A stretch of DNA of 42,275 bases, taken from assembly GCA_016219875.1 (NCBI GenBank), contig JACRJZ010000078.1, positions 1 through 42,275 on the forward strand. The letters run 5' to 3'. This document shows, in pieces, positions 1 through 10,000 of this stretch; position 1 is the first letter of the stretch, and each line of letters starts with the position of its first letter. The stretch comes from Verrucomicrobiota bacterium. Lineage in GTDB: Bacteria > Verrucomicrobiota > Verrucomicrobiia > Limisphaerales > JACRJZ01. The notes under the pieces are model-generated. The model ran no database searches. It worked only from the letters and a program-made list of their open reading frames with translations, and was not told the origin of the DNA. Made by a program: the position numbers and the translations under genes.

Positions 1-96
1 GCGGTATGTTCACTTGCTTGCATTGACTCGCGGCGATTCGTAGCGGGCAGCGGCGCGTTTGGCGAACAAAAAGGATCCGGACGAAACCTGCTCCGG

Positions 97-210
97 GGCT
101 GATTCAAGAAATATGCGGAGAGGAGCGCGGGCAGCCTGCCCGCGCGTTCCGTCGAAAATGGGAGCGAAAAACACGCGGGCAGGCTGCCCGCACTCCTTTT
201 TGAATCAGCC
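97..210. repeat. Palindromic dispersed-type element upstream of sulfatase
   Basis: An 11-bp terminal inverted repeat (GGCTGATTCAA at 97-107, its complement at 200-210) encloses a second, GC-rich inverted pair built on GCGGGCAG/CTGCCCGC near 126-144 and 174-192. The nested symmetry and about 114 bp length resemble a small non-autonomous element. It lies 76 bp before the sulfatase start. No other copy was seen in this window, so calling it dispersed is an inference. Confidence 0.6.
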
Positions 211-286
211 CAGGCCTTGCGACGCGCGCGACAATCTGCTTGGCGGAACCGCGCCGCGCGCGTTCAATCACTCCGACTCGATCACC

Positions 287-1909
287 ATGAAACGACTCGT
301 CGCTCTCCTGGCCTTGTCCGCGCTCCCGCTCCTGGCCGCGCCGCGCCCGAACGTGTTGCTCATCGTCGCCGACGACATGGGCTTTTCCGACGCCGGCTGC
401 TACGGCGGAGAAATCCAGACGCCCAACCTCGATCGGCTCGCGGCGGGCGGGCTGCGCTTCACCCAGTTCTACAACACCGCGCGCTGTTGGCCCTCGCGCG
501 CGGCGATTCTGACCGGCTATTACGCCCAGCGAGTGCGGCGCGATACGGTGCCGGGCGTTCGCAGCGGCGCGCAGGGCGTGCGACCGGCTTGGGCGCGCCT
601 GCTGCCGGAGATGCTCAAGCCGCTCGGCTACCGCTCGTACCATTCCGGCAAGTGGCATGTCGATGGTCCGCGGCTCAAGGGCGGTTTCGACCATTCCTAC
701 AGCATCGAGGACCACGACCGCTACTTCGCGCCGCGAAACCATTTCGAGGACGACGTGAAACTGCCGCCGGTCGAGCCGGGCGCCGGTTACTACTCGACCA
801 AAGCCATCGCCGACCACGCCATCAAGTGCCTGAAAGAACACGCGGCCCAGCACGCGGGCCAGCCGTTCTTCCACTACCTCTGTTTCCTCTCGCCGCATTT
901 CCCGCTGCAGGCGCTGCCGGAAGACATCGCCCGGTACCGCGAGAAGTATCGCCAGGGCTGGGACGCCGTGCGCGAACAACGCTGGCAGCGCATGAAGTCG
1001 CTCGGCTTGGTGCGGACCTCGCTCTCGGCGGTGGAACGTGAGGTCGGCCCGCCGTATCATTTTCCGCTGGCGCTGGACAAGCTGGGATCGAACGAGGTGA
1101 ACCGCCCGCTGCCGTGGCGCGAATTAACCGACGGCCAGCGCGAACTTCAGTCCGCCAAAATGGCCGTCCACGCCGCCATGATCGACCGCATGGACCGCGA
1201 GATCGGGCGCGTGCTGGACCAGCTCCGGACGATGGGCGCGTTCGACAACACGCTCGTGCTGTTCTGCTCCGACAACGGGGCCAGCGCCGAAATGATGGTG
1301 CGTGGCAACGGCCATGGTCAGTCTGCGGCGCCGGGATCGGCGGCCAGTTTCCTGTGCCTCGGCCCCGGTTGGTCCAGCGTGGCCAACACGCCGTTCCGCC
1401 GCCACAAAACATGGGTCCACGAAGGCGGCATCGCCACGCCGCTCATCGCGCATTGGCCCCAAGGCATCGCGGCCCGCGGGGAACTGCGTCACGGGCCGGC
1501 CCATCTCATCGACCTCGCGCCCACCGTCCTCGAACTGGCCGGCGGTCAGTGGCCTGCGGCGCAGGACGGACAGCCGGTTCCGCCGCCGCCGGGCAAGAGC
1601 TTGGCCTCAGCGTTTGCGAAGGACGGCGCCGTTTCGCACGACAGCCTGTGGTGGCTCCATGAAGGCAACCGCGCGCTGCGCGTTGGCGACTGGAAGATCG
1701 TCGCCGCCGGCACGAACGCGGCGTGGGAGCTTTACGACCTGCGCACCGACCGCGCGGAGATGAACAACCTTGCCGGTAAGAACCCTCAGAAGCTGAGTGA
1801 GCTTGCGGGCTTGTGGACCAACCAGTGGCAGGAGATCCGGGCCTTGGCTCTGAAGGATATTCCCGCCGCGCCGCGACGTTCGGGGAGGGAATTGGGAAAT
1901 GAGAATTGA
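287..1909 (+). CDS. Secreted sulfatase (arylsulfatase A-like, S1 family)
   Basis: This 540-residue protein is predicted to hydrolyse a sulfate ester outside the cytoplasm. A short signal peptide (residues 1-18, ending LLAA) precedes the alkaline-phosphatase-fold sulfatase domain. The metal-binding DD lies at 29-30. The FGly motif C-W-P-S-R begins at Cys67, followed by the usual AILTG, and a second metal site with SDNGAS lies near 328. The Cys-type motif would need a formylglycine-generating enzyme; none is encoded here. The open frame extends to about 59, but that extension translates the palindrome at 97-210, so the ATG at 287 ahead of the signal peptide was chosen. The last codons and stop are formed by a degenerate heptamer array (1889-1909). 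The substrate is unknown; carbohydrate sulfate is the usual guess for this family. Confidence 0.93.
   Translation: MKRLVALLALSALPLLAAPRPNVLLIVADDMGFSDAGCYGGEIQTPNLDRLAAGGLRFTQFYNTARCWPSRAAILTGYYAQRVRRDTVPGVRSGAQGVRPAWARLLPEMLKPLGYRSYHSGKWHVDGPRLKGGFDHSYSIEDHDRYFAPRNHFEDDVKLPPVEPGAGYYSTKAIADHAIKCLKEHAAQHAGQPFFHYLCFLSPHFPLQALPEDIARYREKYRQGWDAVREQRWQRMKSLGLVRTSLSAVEREVGPPYHFPLALDKLGSNEVNRPLPWRELTDGQRELQSAKMAVHAAMIDRMDREIGRVLDQLRTMGAFDNTLVLFCSDNGASAEMMVRGNGHGQSAAPGSAASFLCLGPGWSSVANTPFRRHKTWVHEGGIATPLIAHWPQGIAARGELRHGPAHLIDLAPTVLELAGGQWPAAQDGQPVPPPPGKSLASAFAKDGAVSHDSLWWLHEGNRALRVGDWKIVAAGTNAAWELYDLRTDRAEMNNLAGKNPQKLSELAGLWTNQWQEIRALALKDIPAAPRRSGRELGNEN
1889..1909. repeat. Degenerate heptamer array at sulfatase stop codon
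   Basis: There are three heptamers in tandem: GAATTGG, GAAATGA and GAATTGA. The last supplies the TGA stop of the sulfatase, so the array encodes the C-terminal residues. It is similar in period to arrays at 2391, 2478, 19282 and 36228. Confidence 0.5.
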
Positions 1910-2008
1910 AGGACGCATTTCGCCTCGCCCCGTAGTAGCCGACGTGACCTGGCCGCTCTCTACTCGACGACGCCGATGCGAGCGTGGGTGGTTTCCCTTC
2001 CCCCTGAA

Positions 2009-2144
2009 CCCTCACCCCGGCCCTCTCCCATCCGATGGGAGAGGGAGGACCGATCACGCGTCTTGGCGAAGCAAGCGTTCGCCGGCAATGAGCGCGGGCA
2101 GCGTGTCCCCTCTCCCGTCCGACGGGAGAGGGTCAGGGTGAGGG
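2009..2144. repeat. CCCTCACCC/GGGTGAGGG-type inverted repeat
   Basis: Two hairpins built on CCCTCTCCC/GGGAGAGGG (2021-2045 and about 2109-2132) sit inside outer arms CCCTCACCC (2009 onward) and GGGTGAGGG (to 2144). The whole stretch can fold back on itself. Repeats of this wording occur in many unrelated high-GC bacteria. It lies between two genes on the same strand and may affect mRNA 3' ends. Confidence 0.6.
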
Positions 2145-2190
2145 CTTGGGGTGTCCTTGCGGACGGTCGCTCCCAGTTTGGAGCAGCTTT

Positions 2191-2385
2191 GCCGACGTGA
2201 GGAGAGTCGGAGCAACCACCGACGGTTGCTGCATCGGGCCAAGGAACGGAGCGCGGCTGTGGTTGAAGACCCAGCCGCAGCACGCTCCAGAGGACGAAGT
2301 TCGGACGTGCTCCCACGCCTCGCGCCTGGGTTGGTGCTGCGGCTGGTCCAGCGGACACAGCCGCGCTCCGTTCCTTGGCAGGCTC
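2191..2385. repeat. 195-bp composite repeat, copy 1
   Basis: This stretch is the reverse complement of 36260-36454, the same length with about ten mismatches by eye (about 95% identity). It starts with GCCGACGTGAGGAG and ends with GGCAGGCTC. Inside it a 23-bp perfect inverted repeat (2239-2261 and 2356-2378) encloses a GC-rich middle. Both copies are bordered on the other side by a short heptamer array and a half of the GTAGCAGCCGACGTGAGGAG palindrome (here 2429-2456). No coding capacity was recognised. Confidence 0.8.
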
Positions 2386-2390
2386 TGTTT

Positions 2391-2412
2391 CAATCTGCAA
2401 TCTGCAATCTGC
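2391..2412. repeat. Heptamer tandem array CAATCTG x3
   Basis: CAATCTG is repeated three times directly beside composite repeat copy 1, and GAGTGAGCC follows soon after. The matching position beside copy 2 (36228-36248) holds a different heptamer, ATTTCAG x3. Confidence 0.65.
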
Positions 2413-2477
2413 CTTCCGCAATCAGAGTGAGCCTCCTCACGTCGGCTGCTACGGGGTCTTGGCATCGCCTCACAGTC

Positions 2478-2498
2478 TTCAATTTCCAATTCTCAATT
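2478..2498. repeat. Degenerate heptamer array YYCAATT x3
   Basis: Three units, TTCAATT, TCCAATT and CTCAATT, lie between the repeat block and the ygiQ-like gene. Nothing else was seen in 2457-2579. Confidence 0.4.
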
Positions 2499-2579
2499 TT
2501 CTCTCCCGTCTGCGCCTCTCGCCTTCCGAGCGGCCCCTCCGCTTGCTCCCGCACCTGGGCTGTGCCACAGTTTTCCCGG

Positions 2580-4373
2580 TTGAACACGGACTCGACATCT
2601 TTCTTGCCCACGTCCCGCGTGGAAATGACGGCGCGGGGGTGGGATGAACTCGATGTGCTCCTCATCACGGGGGACGCCTACATCGACCACCCGTCGTTTG
2701 GCGCGGCGATCATCGGTCGCGTGTTGGAAACGGAGGGCTGGCGCGTGGGAATCGTTGCGCAGCCGGACTGGCGCACGGTCCAGGCGCTGCAAGTCATGGG
2801 GAGGCCCAAGCTGTTCTGCGGGGTCACGGCGGGCAACCTCGATTCCATGGTGGCCAACTACACCGCGGCGCGCCATCGGCGGAAGGAGGACAATTACAGC
2901 GAACAGGGTTCCCCCGGCAGGCGACCCAATCACGCGGCCATCGTTTATGCTCAGCTTTGCCGCCGGGCGTTCCCCGGAGTGCCGGTGGTCATGGGCGGCA
3001 TCGAAGCGAGTCTGCGGCGGGTGGCGCACTACGATTACTGGGAGGACAAGCTGCGCCCGTCCATCTTGCTCGACTCGAAGGCGGACCTCCTGGTCTTCGG
3101 CATGGGTGAGACGGCGGCGCGGGAAATCGCGCGGCGGCTCGCCGGCCAGCAGGACCTGGGTGGGATTCGCGGCACCGCGCGACTGCTGGGCGCGAAGGCC
3201 ACCGCTGCGGCGGATTTCAGCGCCCATCTCCAATTGCCGGCCTGGGACGACTTGCAGAAGGACAAGAACCTGCTCCTCCCGCTCACGCGGACCGTGGAGC
3301 GGGAGCAGAGTCCCTTCAACGGCCGCCCGCTGGTCCAGCGGCATGGGGACCGCGCGGTCGTCATCGAATCGCCGGCCTACCCGTTGAGCGGACCGCAACT
3401 GGACGCGCTCTACGAATTGCCGTTTCAGCGACGGCCTCATCCTTCGTACGGCAAGCCGATTCCCGCTTACACCATGATCAAGGATTCGATCACGGTGGTG
3501 CGCGGGTGTCCGGCGGGCTGCACGTTCTGCGGGATCGGCGTGCATCAAGGCAAGTTCCTCACGAGCCGCAGCGAAGATTCCGTGCTGAAGGAGATTCGCC
3601 TTATGTCCGAGTCGCCGGACTTTCGCGGGACCATTTCCGATCTGGGCGGCCCGACGGCCAACCTTTACGGCTGCAAGAACGACCAGGACGATGCCTGCCA
3701 GAAATGCCGTCGCCCGAGCTGCCTCAGTCCCACGATTTGCTCCAAGTTCCAAGTGGAGCAAGACCCGGCCATCGGGCTGATGCGCGCGGCGCGCCAGGCC
3801 GACGGCGTCAAACACGTCTTCGTCCAATCCGGCATCCGCATGGATGTGGCGATGCGCACGCCGGAGTATCTGAGCGAACTGGTGCGCCACCATGTTTCGG
3901 GGCATTTGAAGGTTGCGCCCGAACACCTGCATCCGGATGTGCTGCGGCGGATGCGGAAGCCCTCCGGCGTCTTCGAGCGGTTCCAGGAAATTTTCCGTGA
4001 GGAAAGCGAAGCCGCGGGGAAGGAACAGTACTTGGTGCCGTATTTCATCTCGAGTTTCCCCGGCTGTGGCGAGGAAGAAATGGGGGTGGTGGAGGGGTTC
4101 CTCCGCAAATCACGCTGGAACCTTCAGCAGGTGCAAGACTTCATTCCGCTGCCGATGATGCCGGCCACCGCGATGTATGTGACGGGGCTGGACTACGACA
4201 CCGGCAAGCCGATCAAGGTCGCGCGCGGGGCAGGGGAACGCCTGCGGCAATTGCGCGCCTTGCGGCCCTTGGAGAACGGCCAACAGCGGCCCGGCCGACC
4301 GCCATCGGCGAGGCCAGCCGGCGCGGAGCCTTCGCCGCCTGCTTCGGCGGCCGACTGGGACAGCGTGGGGTGA
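2580..4373 (+). CDS. ygiQ: YgiQ-family radical SAM protein
   Basis: This is a radical SAM enzyme of the YgiQ (UPF0313) family, whose reaction is not established. The N-terminal region matches the family closely: FLPTSRVEM, then [22 protein letters not shown] and [12 protein letters not shown]. The [4Fe-4S] motif CxxxCxxC is at Cys310, 314 and 317 (CPAGCTFC), followed by [12 protein letters not shown]. From the chosen start the protein has 597 residues, shorter than E. coli YgiQ (about 740), and the C-terminal Pro/Ala-rich tail is weakly conserved. The only nearby ATG (2625) would cut off the conserved FLPTSR segment, so the TTG at 2580 is preferred; a GTG at 2562 is also possible. The frame stays open back to 2151, but that part is composite repeat and not family-like. 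Confidence 0.88.
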   Translation: MNTDSTSFLPTSRVEMTARGWDELDVLLITGDAYIDHPSFGAAIIGRVLETEGWRVGIVAQPDWRTVQALQVMGRPKLFCGVTAGNLDSMVANYTAARHRRKEDNYSEQGSPGRRPNHAAIVYAQLCRRAFPGVPVVMGGIEASLRRVAHYDYWEDKLRPSILLDSKADLLVFGMGETAAREIARRLAGQQDLGGIRGTARLLGAKATAAADFSAHLQLPAWDDLQKDKNLLLPLTRTVEREQSPFNGRPLVQRHGDRAVVIESPAYPLSGPQLDALYELPFQRRPHPSYGKPIPAYTMIKDSITVVRGCPAGCTFCGIGVHQGKFLTSRSEDSVLKEIRLMSESPDFRGTISDLGGPTANLYGCKNDQDDACQKCRRPSCLSPTICSKFQVEQDPAIGLMRAARQADGVKHVFVQSGIRMDVAMRTPEYLSELVRHHVSGHLKVAPEHLHPDVLRRMRKPSGVFERFQEIFREESEAAGKEQYLVPYFISSFPGCGEEEMGVVEGFLRKSRWNLQQVQDFIPLPMMPATAMYVTGLDYDTGKPIKVARGAGERLRQLRALRPLENGQQRPGRPPSARPAGAEPSPPASAADWDSVG

Positions 4374-4464
4374 GTGCGGTCAGACCGCTGGGTTCTTGGT
4401 CAGATCGAACGACCACCGGGACGGTTGCCGGGACTCTGAAACCGGGACGGTCTGCCCCGCGAGG

Positions 4465-4557
4465 CGATTTCAAAACCGCGTAGCAGCCGACGTGAGGAGG
4501 CTCGAACTTCAATCGAAATAGAGCCTCCTCACGTCGGCTGCCACGGTTCTGAAAGCG
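4465..4557. repeat. GTAGCAGCCGACGTGAGGAGG-family palindrome with outer flanks
   Basis: Arms at 4476-4503 and 4521-4546 are near-perfect complements around a 17-bp loop. The outer flanks CGATTTCAAAACC (4465) and GGTTCTGAAAGCG (to 4557) are also complementary, so the full unit is about 93 bp. The same outer flank sequence reappears next to copies at 20747, 27943 and 36193, which defines the element boundary. It sits between ygiQ and sppA. Confidence 0.75.
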
Positions 4558-4625
4558 GTTCTTTCTTCATGCCCCTGCGCAACACGCTTGCCGTGCGGGC
4601 GGCGTTCCACTAACTTCGCGCCGCT

Positions 4626-5795
4626 ATGGAAAACAGTGTGCCGCCCGCATCCGAACCGACGCCGACACCCGCCGCGTTGCCCCCGCCCCCGGCATTGCCG
4701 CCCCCGCCCGTCATCACGGCGCGGGTCGGGCCGCCCCCGCGCTCGCGCAAAGGCACCGGCTGGATGATCGCCGCCATCGTGCTGGCCTGCTTGTTGGCCT
4801 TGAGTTTCTTCACCCAGATCGGCGGCGTCATGACGCAGTTCATGAGCGGCCAAGCCGCGATGCACGCCACGGCGGGGCCAAGACTGGAGGAGGCGGTCCT
4901 GGCCTCCGCCAAAGGCGGCCACAAGATCGCCGTGGTCCGCCTCGAAGGCATCATCATGAGCGACCCCTTCGATGGCAACGGCTACGGCTTGGTCGATGTC
5001 ATCCGCGAGCAACTCAAGCGCGCCGGTCGCGACGACGACGTGAAGGCGGTCGTGCTTAAGATTGATTCGCCCGGCGGGGAAGTGCTGGCTTCCGACGAAA
5101 TCTACAAGGCCATTTTGAAATTCCAGAAGGAATTCAAGAAACCGGTCGTCGCTTCGATGGGCAGCGTGGCGGCTTCGGGCGGCTACTACGTGAGCGCGCC
5201 GTGCCAGTGGATTGTGGCCAACGAGATGACCATCACCGGCAGCATTGGCGTCATCATGAGCGCCTTCAACTATCGCGGGCTGATGGACAAAGTGGGCCTG
5301 CGCCCGGTGGTCTTCAAGAGCGGCAAGTACAAAGACATGCTCCGCGGCTCCAAAGAAGAGAGCGAGATCACGCCTGAAGAACGCAAGATGGTCCAGGACC
5401 TCATCGACGAAACCTTCCAGCAGTTCAAGAAGGTGGTGGCCCAAGGCCGCGAGTTCGCCAGCCAACAGAATCAGAAGAGCATGGACCAAGCCCGCGATCT
5501 CGTTCCTGACTGGGCTGAGTACGCCGACGGTCGCATCTTCTCTGGCAAGGAGGCGCATCGGCTGGGGTTCGTGGACGAACTGGGCAACTTCCAGACCGCC
5601 GTGGAACGCGCCAAGAAACTGGCCGGCATCGCCGACGCCACGCTCATTCAATACCAGCAGATTTACGACATCTCCCGGCTCTTCCGCCTTTTCGGCAAGA
5701 CTGAGGGCCGCGCGCTCAAGGTGGACCTCGGCCTGGACTTGCCGAAGTTGAAGCCCGGCCAGGTCTATTTCCTCTCGCCCACGTTTTTGCCCTGA
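4626..5795 (+). CDS. sppA: Signal peptide peptidase SppA (36-kDa type)
   Basis: A membrane-bound serine/lysine protease that degrades cleaved signal peptides. It has a proline-rich cytoplasmic N-terminus (residues 1-40), one membrane segment (about 46-66) and an S49 peptidase domain. Typical blocks are VVLKIDSPGGEV and GSVAASGGYYVSAPC. The catalytic Ser is predicted at 184 (AASGG). The Lys partner is predicted at 236 (GKYKDML), about 52 residues later, as in Bacillus SppA. At 389 residues it is the single-domain form rather than the doubled E. coli form. The upp gene begins 6 bp after its stop, so the two are probably co-transcribed. The proline-rich head is longer than usual for the family. 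Confidence 0.93.
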   Translation: MENSVPPASEPTPTPAALPPPPALPPPPVITARVGPPPRSRKGTGWMIAAIVLACLLALSFFTQIGGVMTQFMSGQAAMHATAGPRLEEAVLASAKGGHKIAVVRLEGIIMSDPFDGNGYGLVDVIREQLKRAGRDDDVKAVVLKIDSPGGEVLASDEIYKAILKFQKEFKKPVVASMGSVAASGGYYVSAPCQWIVANEMTITGSIGVIMSAFNYRGLMDKVGLRPVVFKSGKYKDMLRGSKEESEITPEERKMVQDLIDETFQQFKKVVAQGREFASQQNQKSMDQARDLVPDWAEYADGRIFSGKEAHRLGFVDELGNFQTAVERAKKLAGIADATLIQYQQIYDISRLFRLFGKTEGRALKVDLGLDLPKLKPGQVYFLSPTFLP

Positions 5796-5801
5796 ACCGT
5801 C

Positions 5802-6455
5802 TTGCGCGTGCTGCGTCGAACCTTGGATTCCGTGAACGGGGTCACCGTCATCCGCCATCCGCTGGTGCAACACAACCTGACGCGTCTGCGCGACCAGCGA
5901 ACGGGACCGCAGGAATTCCGCCGGTGTCTTGGCGAAGTGGCGGCGCTGATGGTCTATGAGGCGACGCGCAGCTTCTCCGTCCAGCGCGAAACGGTGAAAA
6001 CGCCGCTGGCCGACGCCGACGGCTTCTCCCTCCGGCGCGAGGTCATCCTGGTGCCGGTCCTGCGCGCCGGTCTGGGCATGTTGACCGGCATCCTGCAACT
6101 CATCCCGCAAGCGCGCGTCGGCTTCATCGGCCTCAAACGCGACGAAGCCACACTGCAGGCCAGCACCTATCACAAGAGCCTGCCGGACGACTTGCGCGCG
6201 TTCGAGATCATCCTGATCGACCCGATGCTGGCGACGGGCGGCAGCACGGTCGCAGCGCTGGATTTGCTGGCCGAGCGCAAGGCCCGCCGCGTCTGCCTGG
6301 TCAACCTTGTGGCCGCGCCGGAGGGCATTCGCCACGTCCGCGCGCGTTATCCGCGCGTGCCGATCTTCACCGCGGCCATCGACAAGAGACTCAACCACTG
6401 CGGCTACATCGTGCCGGGCTTGGGCGATGCCGGCGACCGGCTCTTCGGCGTGTGA
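5802..6455 (+). CDS. upp: Uracil phosphoribosyltransferase
   Basis: Converts uracil and PRPP to UMP in pyrimidine salvage. The whole chain follows the family: VIRHPLVQHNLTRLRD near the N-terminus, LVPVLRAGLGM, the PRPP loop LIDPMLATGGST, and the uracil-binding C-terminus GYIVPGLGDAGDRLFG. The length (217 residues) is close to the usual 208-210. The start is uncertain. TTG at 5802 follows the sppA stop by 6 bp, while GTG at 5832 would give a length nearer the family norm. The stop overlaps the ATG of the NusG paralog by one base (TGATG), which implies translational coupling. Confidence 0.94.
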   Translation: MRVLRRTLDSVNGVTVIRHPLVQHNLTRLRDQRTGPQEFRRCLGEVAALMVYEATRSFSVQRETVKTPLADADGFSLRREVILVPVLRAGLGMLTGILQLIPQARVGFIGLKRDEATLQASTYHKSLPDDLRAFEIILIDPMLATGGSTVAALDLLAERKARRVCLVNLVAAPEGIRHVRARYPRVPIFTAAIDKRLNHCGYIVPGLGDAGDRLFGV

Positions 6456-6994
6456 TGAACTCCGGCCTTCCCGTCCCCTCCACTGCTCCGCCCGCGCCAG
6501 ATGTTGCGGCGGACTTGCCCTGGTTCGTCGCCCATACCCGGCCGCGCCGGGAGAAGAAGCTCCAGCAGTATTGCCAGCGCGACGGCATCGCCGTGACCCT
6601 GCCGTGCTACCGCACCATTCACAAGTATCGCGGCAAGACAGTGGAGTTCCGGAAACCGCTGTTCCCCGGCTACGTCTTCCTCCGGCTCAGTCCCGACCAG
6701 AAGCAGAAGGTTTTCCAGAGCGACCACGTTGCGAATTTGCTGGTGGTGAACGACCAGGCGCGCTTCATTCGCCAACTTGGCGAAATCATCGAGGCGCTGG
6801 ACACGGACCTGGAAATCTTTCTCGCCCCGCAAATCGGCCAGGGCTGCCGCGTGAAGATCAAGTCCGGCGCCTTGCGCGGCATGGAGGGCTGGGTCGAACA
6901 ACGCTACGGCCCGGCCACGGTGCTGTTGCGGCTGGACTTCATCGGCCAGGCCGCCGCAGTGAAACTGCAGGCGGACGAACTGGAGCTGTGCTGA
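6455..6994 (+). CDS. NusG-family transcription factor (specialised RfaH/LoaP-like paralog)
   Basis: A 179-residue protein with a NusG N-terminal domain (about residues 22-125, starting PWFVAHTRPRREKKL and containing FPGYVFLRL) and a C-terminal KOW domain (about 130-178, RVKIKSGALRGMEGWVE). Such proteins bind RNA polymerase and reduce pausing or termination. The extra Pro/Ala-rich head and the absence of neighbouring secE, rplK or rplA suggest a paralog for particular operons rather than the housekeeping NusG; this is inference. It overlaps the upp stop by one base. A GTG at 6452 is an alternative start. Two AATCCG-type heptamers (about 7001-7013) follow the stop. Its target operon is not evident; the giant exoprotein gene converges on it 66 bp away. 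Confidence 0.85.
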   Translation: MNSGLPVPSTAPPAPDVAADLPWFVAHTRPRREKKLQQYCQRDGIAVTLPCYRTIHKYRGKTVEFRKPLFPGYVFLRLSPDQKQKVFQSDHVANLLVVNDQARFIRQLGEIIEALDTDLEIFLAPQIGQGCRVKIKSGALRGMEGWVEQRYGPATVLLRLDFIGQAAAVKLQADELELC

Positions 6995-7060
6995 AAAAGG
7001 AATCCGAAATCCGCGAGCTGGCGGTAAAGCCGTGGGCTGGATCGAGACAGCCACTCAAGC

Positions 7061-10000
7061 TCATGGTCCACGCACACGCAGGAAGAGGTTTCCAGAACCG
7101 ATGGGCAGCGAAAACGAGTTCGTCAGCATCAAGTTGCCCAGACTTTCCCAAGTGTTTGAAGGACCGAACTGCGTGGCTTGCTGGACTTGGTAGGGACCTG
7201 GACCGCCCGTCCACTTCAGGATGAGATTGGAGCTGTTTCGGGAAAGACTCAGGTAGATGGGCTGCCGCTCTGGAAGGGTGGACTCCACAAACCAGGCCGC
7301 ATCATGGCTGCCGCTGACGAAGCCACGCGCTCGCAGGATGCTATGGGGCGGAAGCGAAGAAGCGGTGGCCTGCCAGCCTCCGGGGATACGCGAAGCCGAT
7401 CCAAGACTGGTCCAAGTCAGGCCGCTGGTCGAGTAGTCAAAAGTGGTGCGCCACACTTCCGGGCTGGTGCCGCCTCTCAGCCAAGTGACGGTCGAGCCAT
7501 TGTAGCTGAGACTTTCGGTCGCGGGTGCAGTGTTATTCAGCCGACCAATCCCGACGCGTGACTGCCCAGTGAGCTGTGTGAGATAGCCACCCGCCAGAAT
7601 CTTCCCGTCCGCCTGCACCGCCATTGTCAGCAGACTCCCCAGGACGCCCGACGCTCCGGGATTGAACACGCTATCCAGAGTTCCGTCCGCACTCAGCCGG
7701 GCGATCCCAGCACGAGGTTGCCCGCCCACTGTTCCGAACCCACCACCTGCCAGGATCTGCCCGTCTGTCTGCAGCGCGAATGAATACACAATGTAGTTCG
7801 CACCGGGATTGAACCCCGCGTCCACGGTCCCGTCCGCATTGAGCCGGGCAATATTCCTACGCGGCTGCCCACCCACATTGTTGAAGGTTCCTCCAACCAA
7901 AATCTTGCCGTCAGCCTGTATGGCCGACGAATACACATATCCGTCCACGCCGGGGTCAAATCCTCCGTCCACGGCGCCGAACTCATAAAGCCGTGCAAAG
8001 TATTTGCGCGACTGACCGCCCAGAGTCGTGAAAGAGCCGCCCACGAGGATTTTGCCGTCGGGCTGCACTACCAACGTGTTCACTCCCGGCGGGTAGTCAG
8101 TCCTTCCGGCTCCGGGGTTGAACCAGTTGTCCAGGGTGCCGGCCGCGCCCAGCCGCCCTATGCAGCTACGCGGTTGTCCACCCAGTGATGTAAAATGGCC
8201 ACCAACCAGAATGCTTCCGTCAGCCTGCACCGCCAGCGCATCGACGGAGAGAGTGAAATTGTCACTCCTTCCTGCTCCCAGAATGAAACCATTATCCAGG
8301 CTCCCGTCCGCATTCAAGCGTCCGAGGCAACTGCGCGGCTGTCCGCCTAAAGTAGTGAACAACCCACCCACCACAATTTTGCCGTCCGCCTGCACTGCCA
8401 AACAATACGGATAGTTGTCCGCCCCAGGATTGAACCCTGGGTCTGCGGTGCCGTCTGCGTTCAAGCGGGCAATCCGGTCCCGCGGCTGCCCGCCTATCGC
8501 GGTGAACTGTCCGCCCGCCAGAATCTTTCCATCTGCTTGCACCGCCAAAGAAAAAACTGCTGCGTTTGCCTGTGGATCGAACGCGCTGTCCAACGTAGCC
8601 AGGTTTACACTCAACTCCGCCACAACGCTGGTGACGCTGCCGTACTGATTGCTCACCACCGCGAAGTATGGCCCAGTGTCGCTTGCCTGGATATTGGTGA
8701 AGGACAGCGAAGCCTCAGCGGCTCCGGCCAATGCGATCCCGTTCTTCCACCAGCGATACTTCAAAGGCGCGGTCCCTAATGCCGTCACACCCAGTGTTGT
8801 GTTCTGACCTAGTTCCAGATTCTGGCTCACAGGTTGAACTGTGATCAGCGGGTCGATCACCGTGAGCCTGGCCACTGCGCTCGTCATACTGCCCAAAGCA
8901 TTGCTCACCACCACGCTGTAGCCGCCGGCGTCGCCGCCCAACGCGTTTGTCAGCGTCAGCACCGGCGTAGCGGCCCCGACAAGGCTCCCACTGTCTGCAA
9001 GGGGCACTTCATCCTTGTGCCACTGAAAATTCAGTGGTTCGGTACCGCCAGCCACCACGCTAAATCTGGCAACCGTGTTGGCCTGATTGGTCCGGCTGGC
9101 CGGCTGGGCCACGAAGAGGAGCTTTCCGCAGTAGGACTCCACAAACCACCCTGACGCGTTGTCACGTCCAGAAACGTAGCCCCGCGCCCGCAGCGTGCCG
9201 TCGGGCGGAAGAAAAACACCGCTGAATTCCCAACCGCCAGGAATACGCGAACCTTCGCCGAGCTTGATCCAGGCGCTGCCGTTGGTGGAAGCCTCGATGC
9301 TGGTGCGCCAGACTTCTGGGCTGGCACCTTCCCGCAGCCAAGTGACGATCGAGCCATCATAGCCGAGGCTCTGAGTCGCTGGTTCGGTGTTGTTCACCCG
9401 TGCAAGGAAGTTCCGCGGCTGGCCACCGAGATTTGTGAAGGAGCCACCCACCAAGATTTTTCCGTCCGTTTGCAGGGTGAGCGAAGAAACAGCGGCGCTC
9501 GCCCACGGATGGAATCCACTATCCAGTGTTCCGTCCGTATTCAGCCGGGCGACTCGTCCGCACGCATGCCCATCCAACGAGGTGAAAGCGCCACCGACCA
9601 GGATTTTCCCGTTTGCCTGCAGCGCCAGTGAAGCCACAGCGTTGTCCGCCTTTGGATTGAAACCGCTGTCCAGAGTCCCGTCTGCATTGAGCCGGCCGAT
9701 ATAGTGGCGTGCCTGCCCGCCCAGCGTGGTGAAAGAGCCGCCCACCACAATTCTACCGTCTGCCTGCACTGCCAGGGAAGCCACAGCGCTGTCTGCCCCT
9801 GGATTGAACCCGTCGTCCACAGTCCCGTCCATGTTGAGTCTGGCAATTCGGTTGCGCGACTGTCCTCGCAGCGTGGTGAACTCGCCGCCAACCAAAATCC
9901 TTCCATCAGCTTGTACCGTCAGTGCAGACACGATTCCGTTCGCTCCGGGATCGAACCCGCTATCCAGAGTGCCGTCTGCATTCAGCCGGCCAATTTGCGA

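Noticed and set aside
59..286. Upstream extension of the first sulfatase
   Set aside because: The added residues translate the palindrome at 97-210, and the signal peptide begins at the ATG at 287.
2151..2579. N-terminal extension of the YgiQ protein
   Set aside because: The frame is open but lies in the 195-bp composite repeat and heptamers, with no similarity to the YgiQ family before FLPTSR.
2493..3932. Long minus-strand open frame opposite ygiQ
   Set aside because: It is a shadow of a GC-rich gene. The plus frame carries the radical SAM motif and full family signature, while this one has no recognisable domain.
4509..6398. 629-codon minus-strand frame opposite sppA and upp
   Set aside because: His/Asp/Arg-rich shadow translation; both plus-strand genes are unmistakable.
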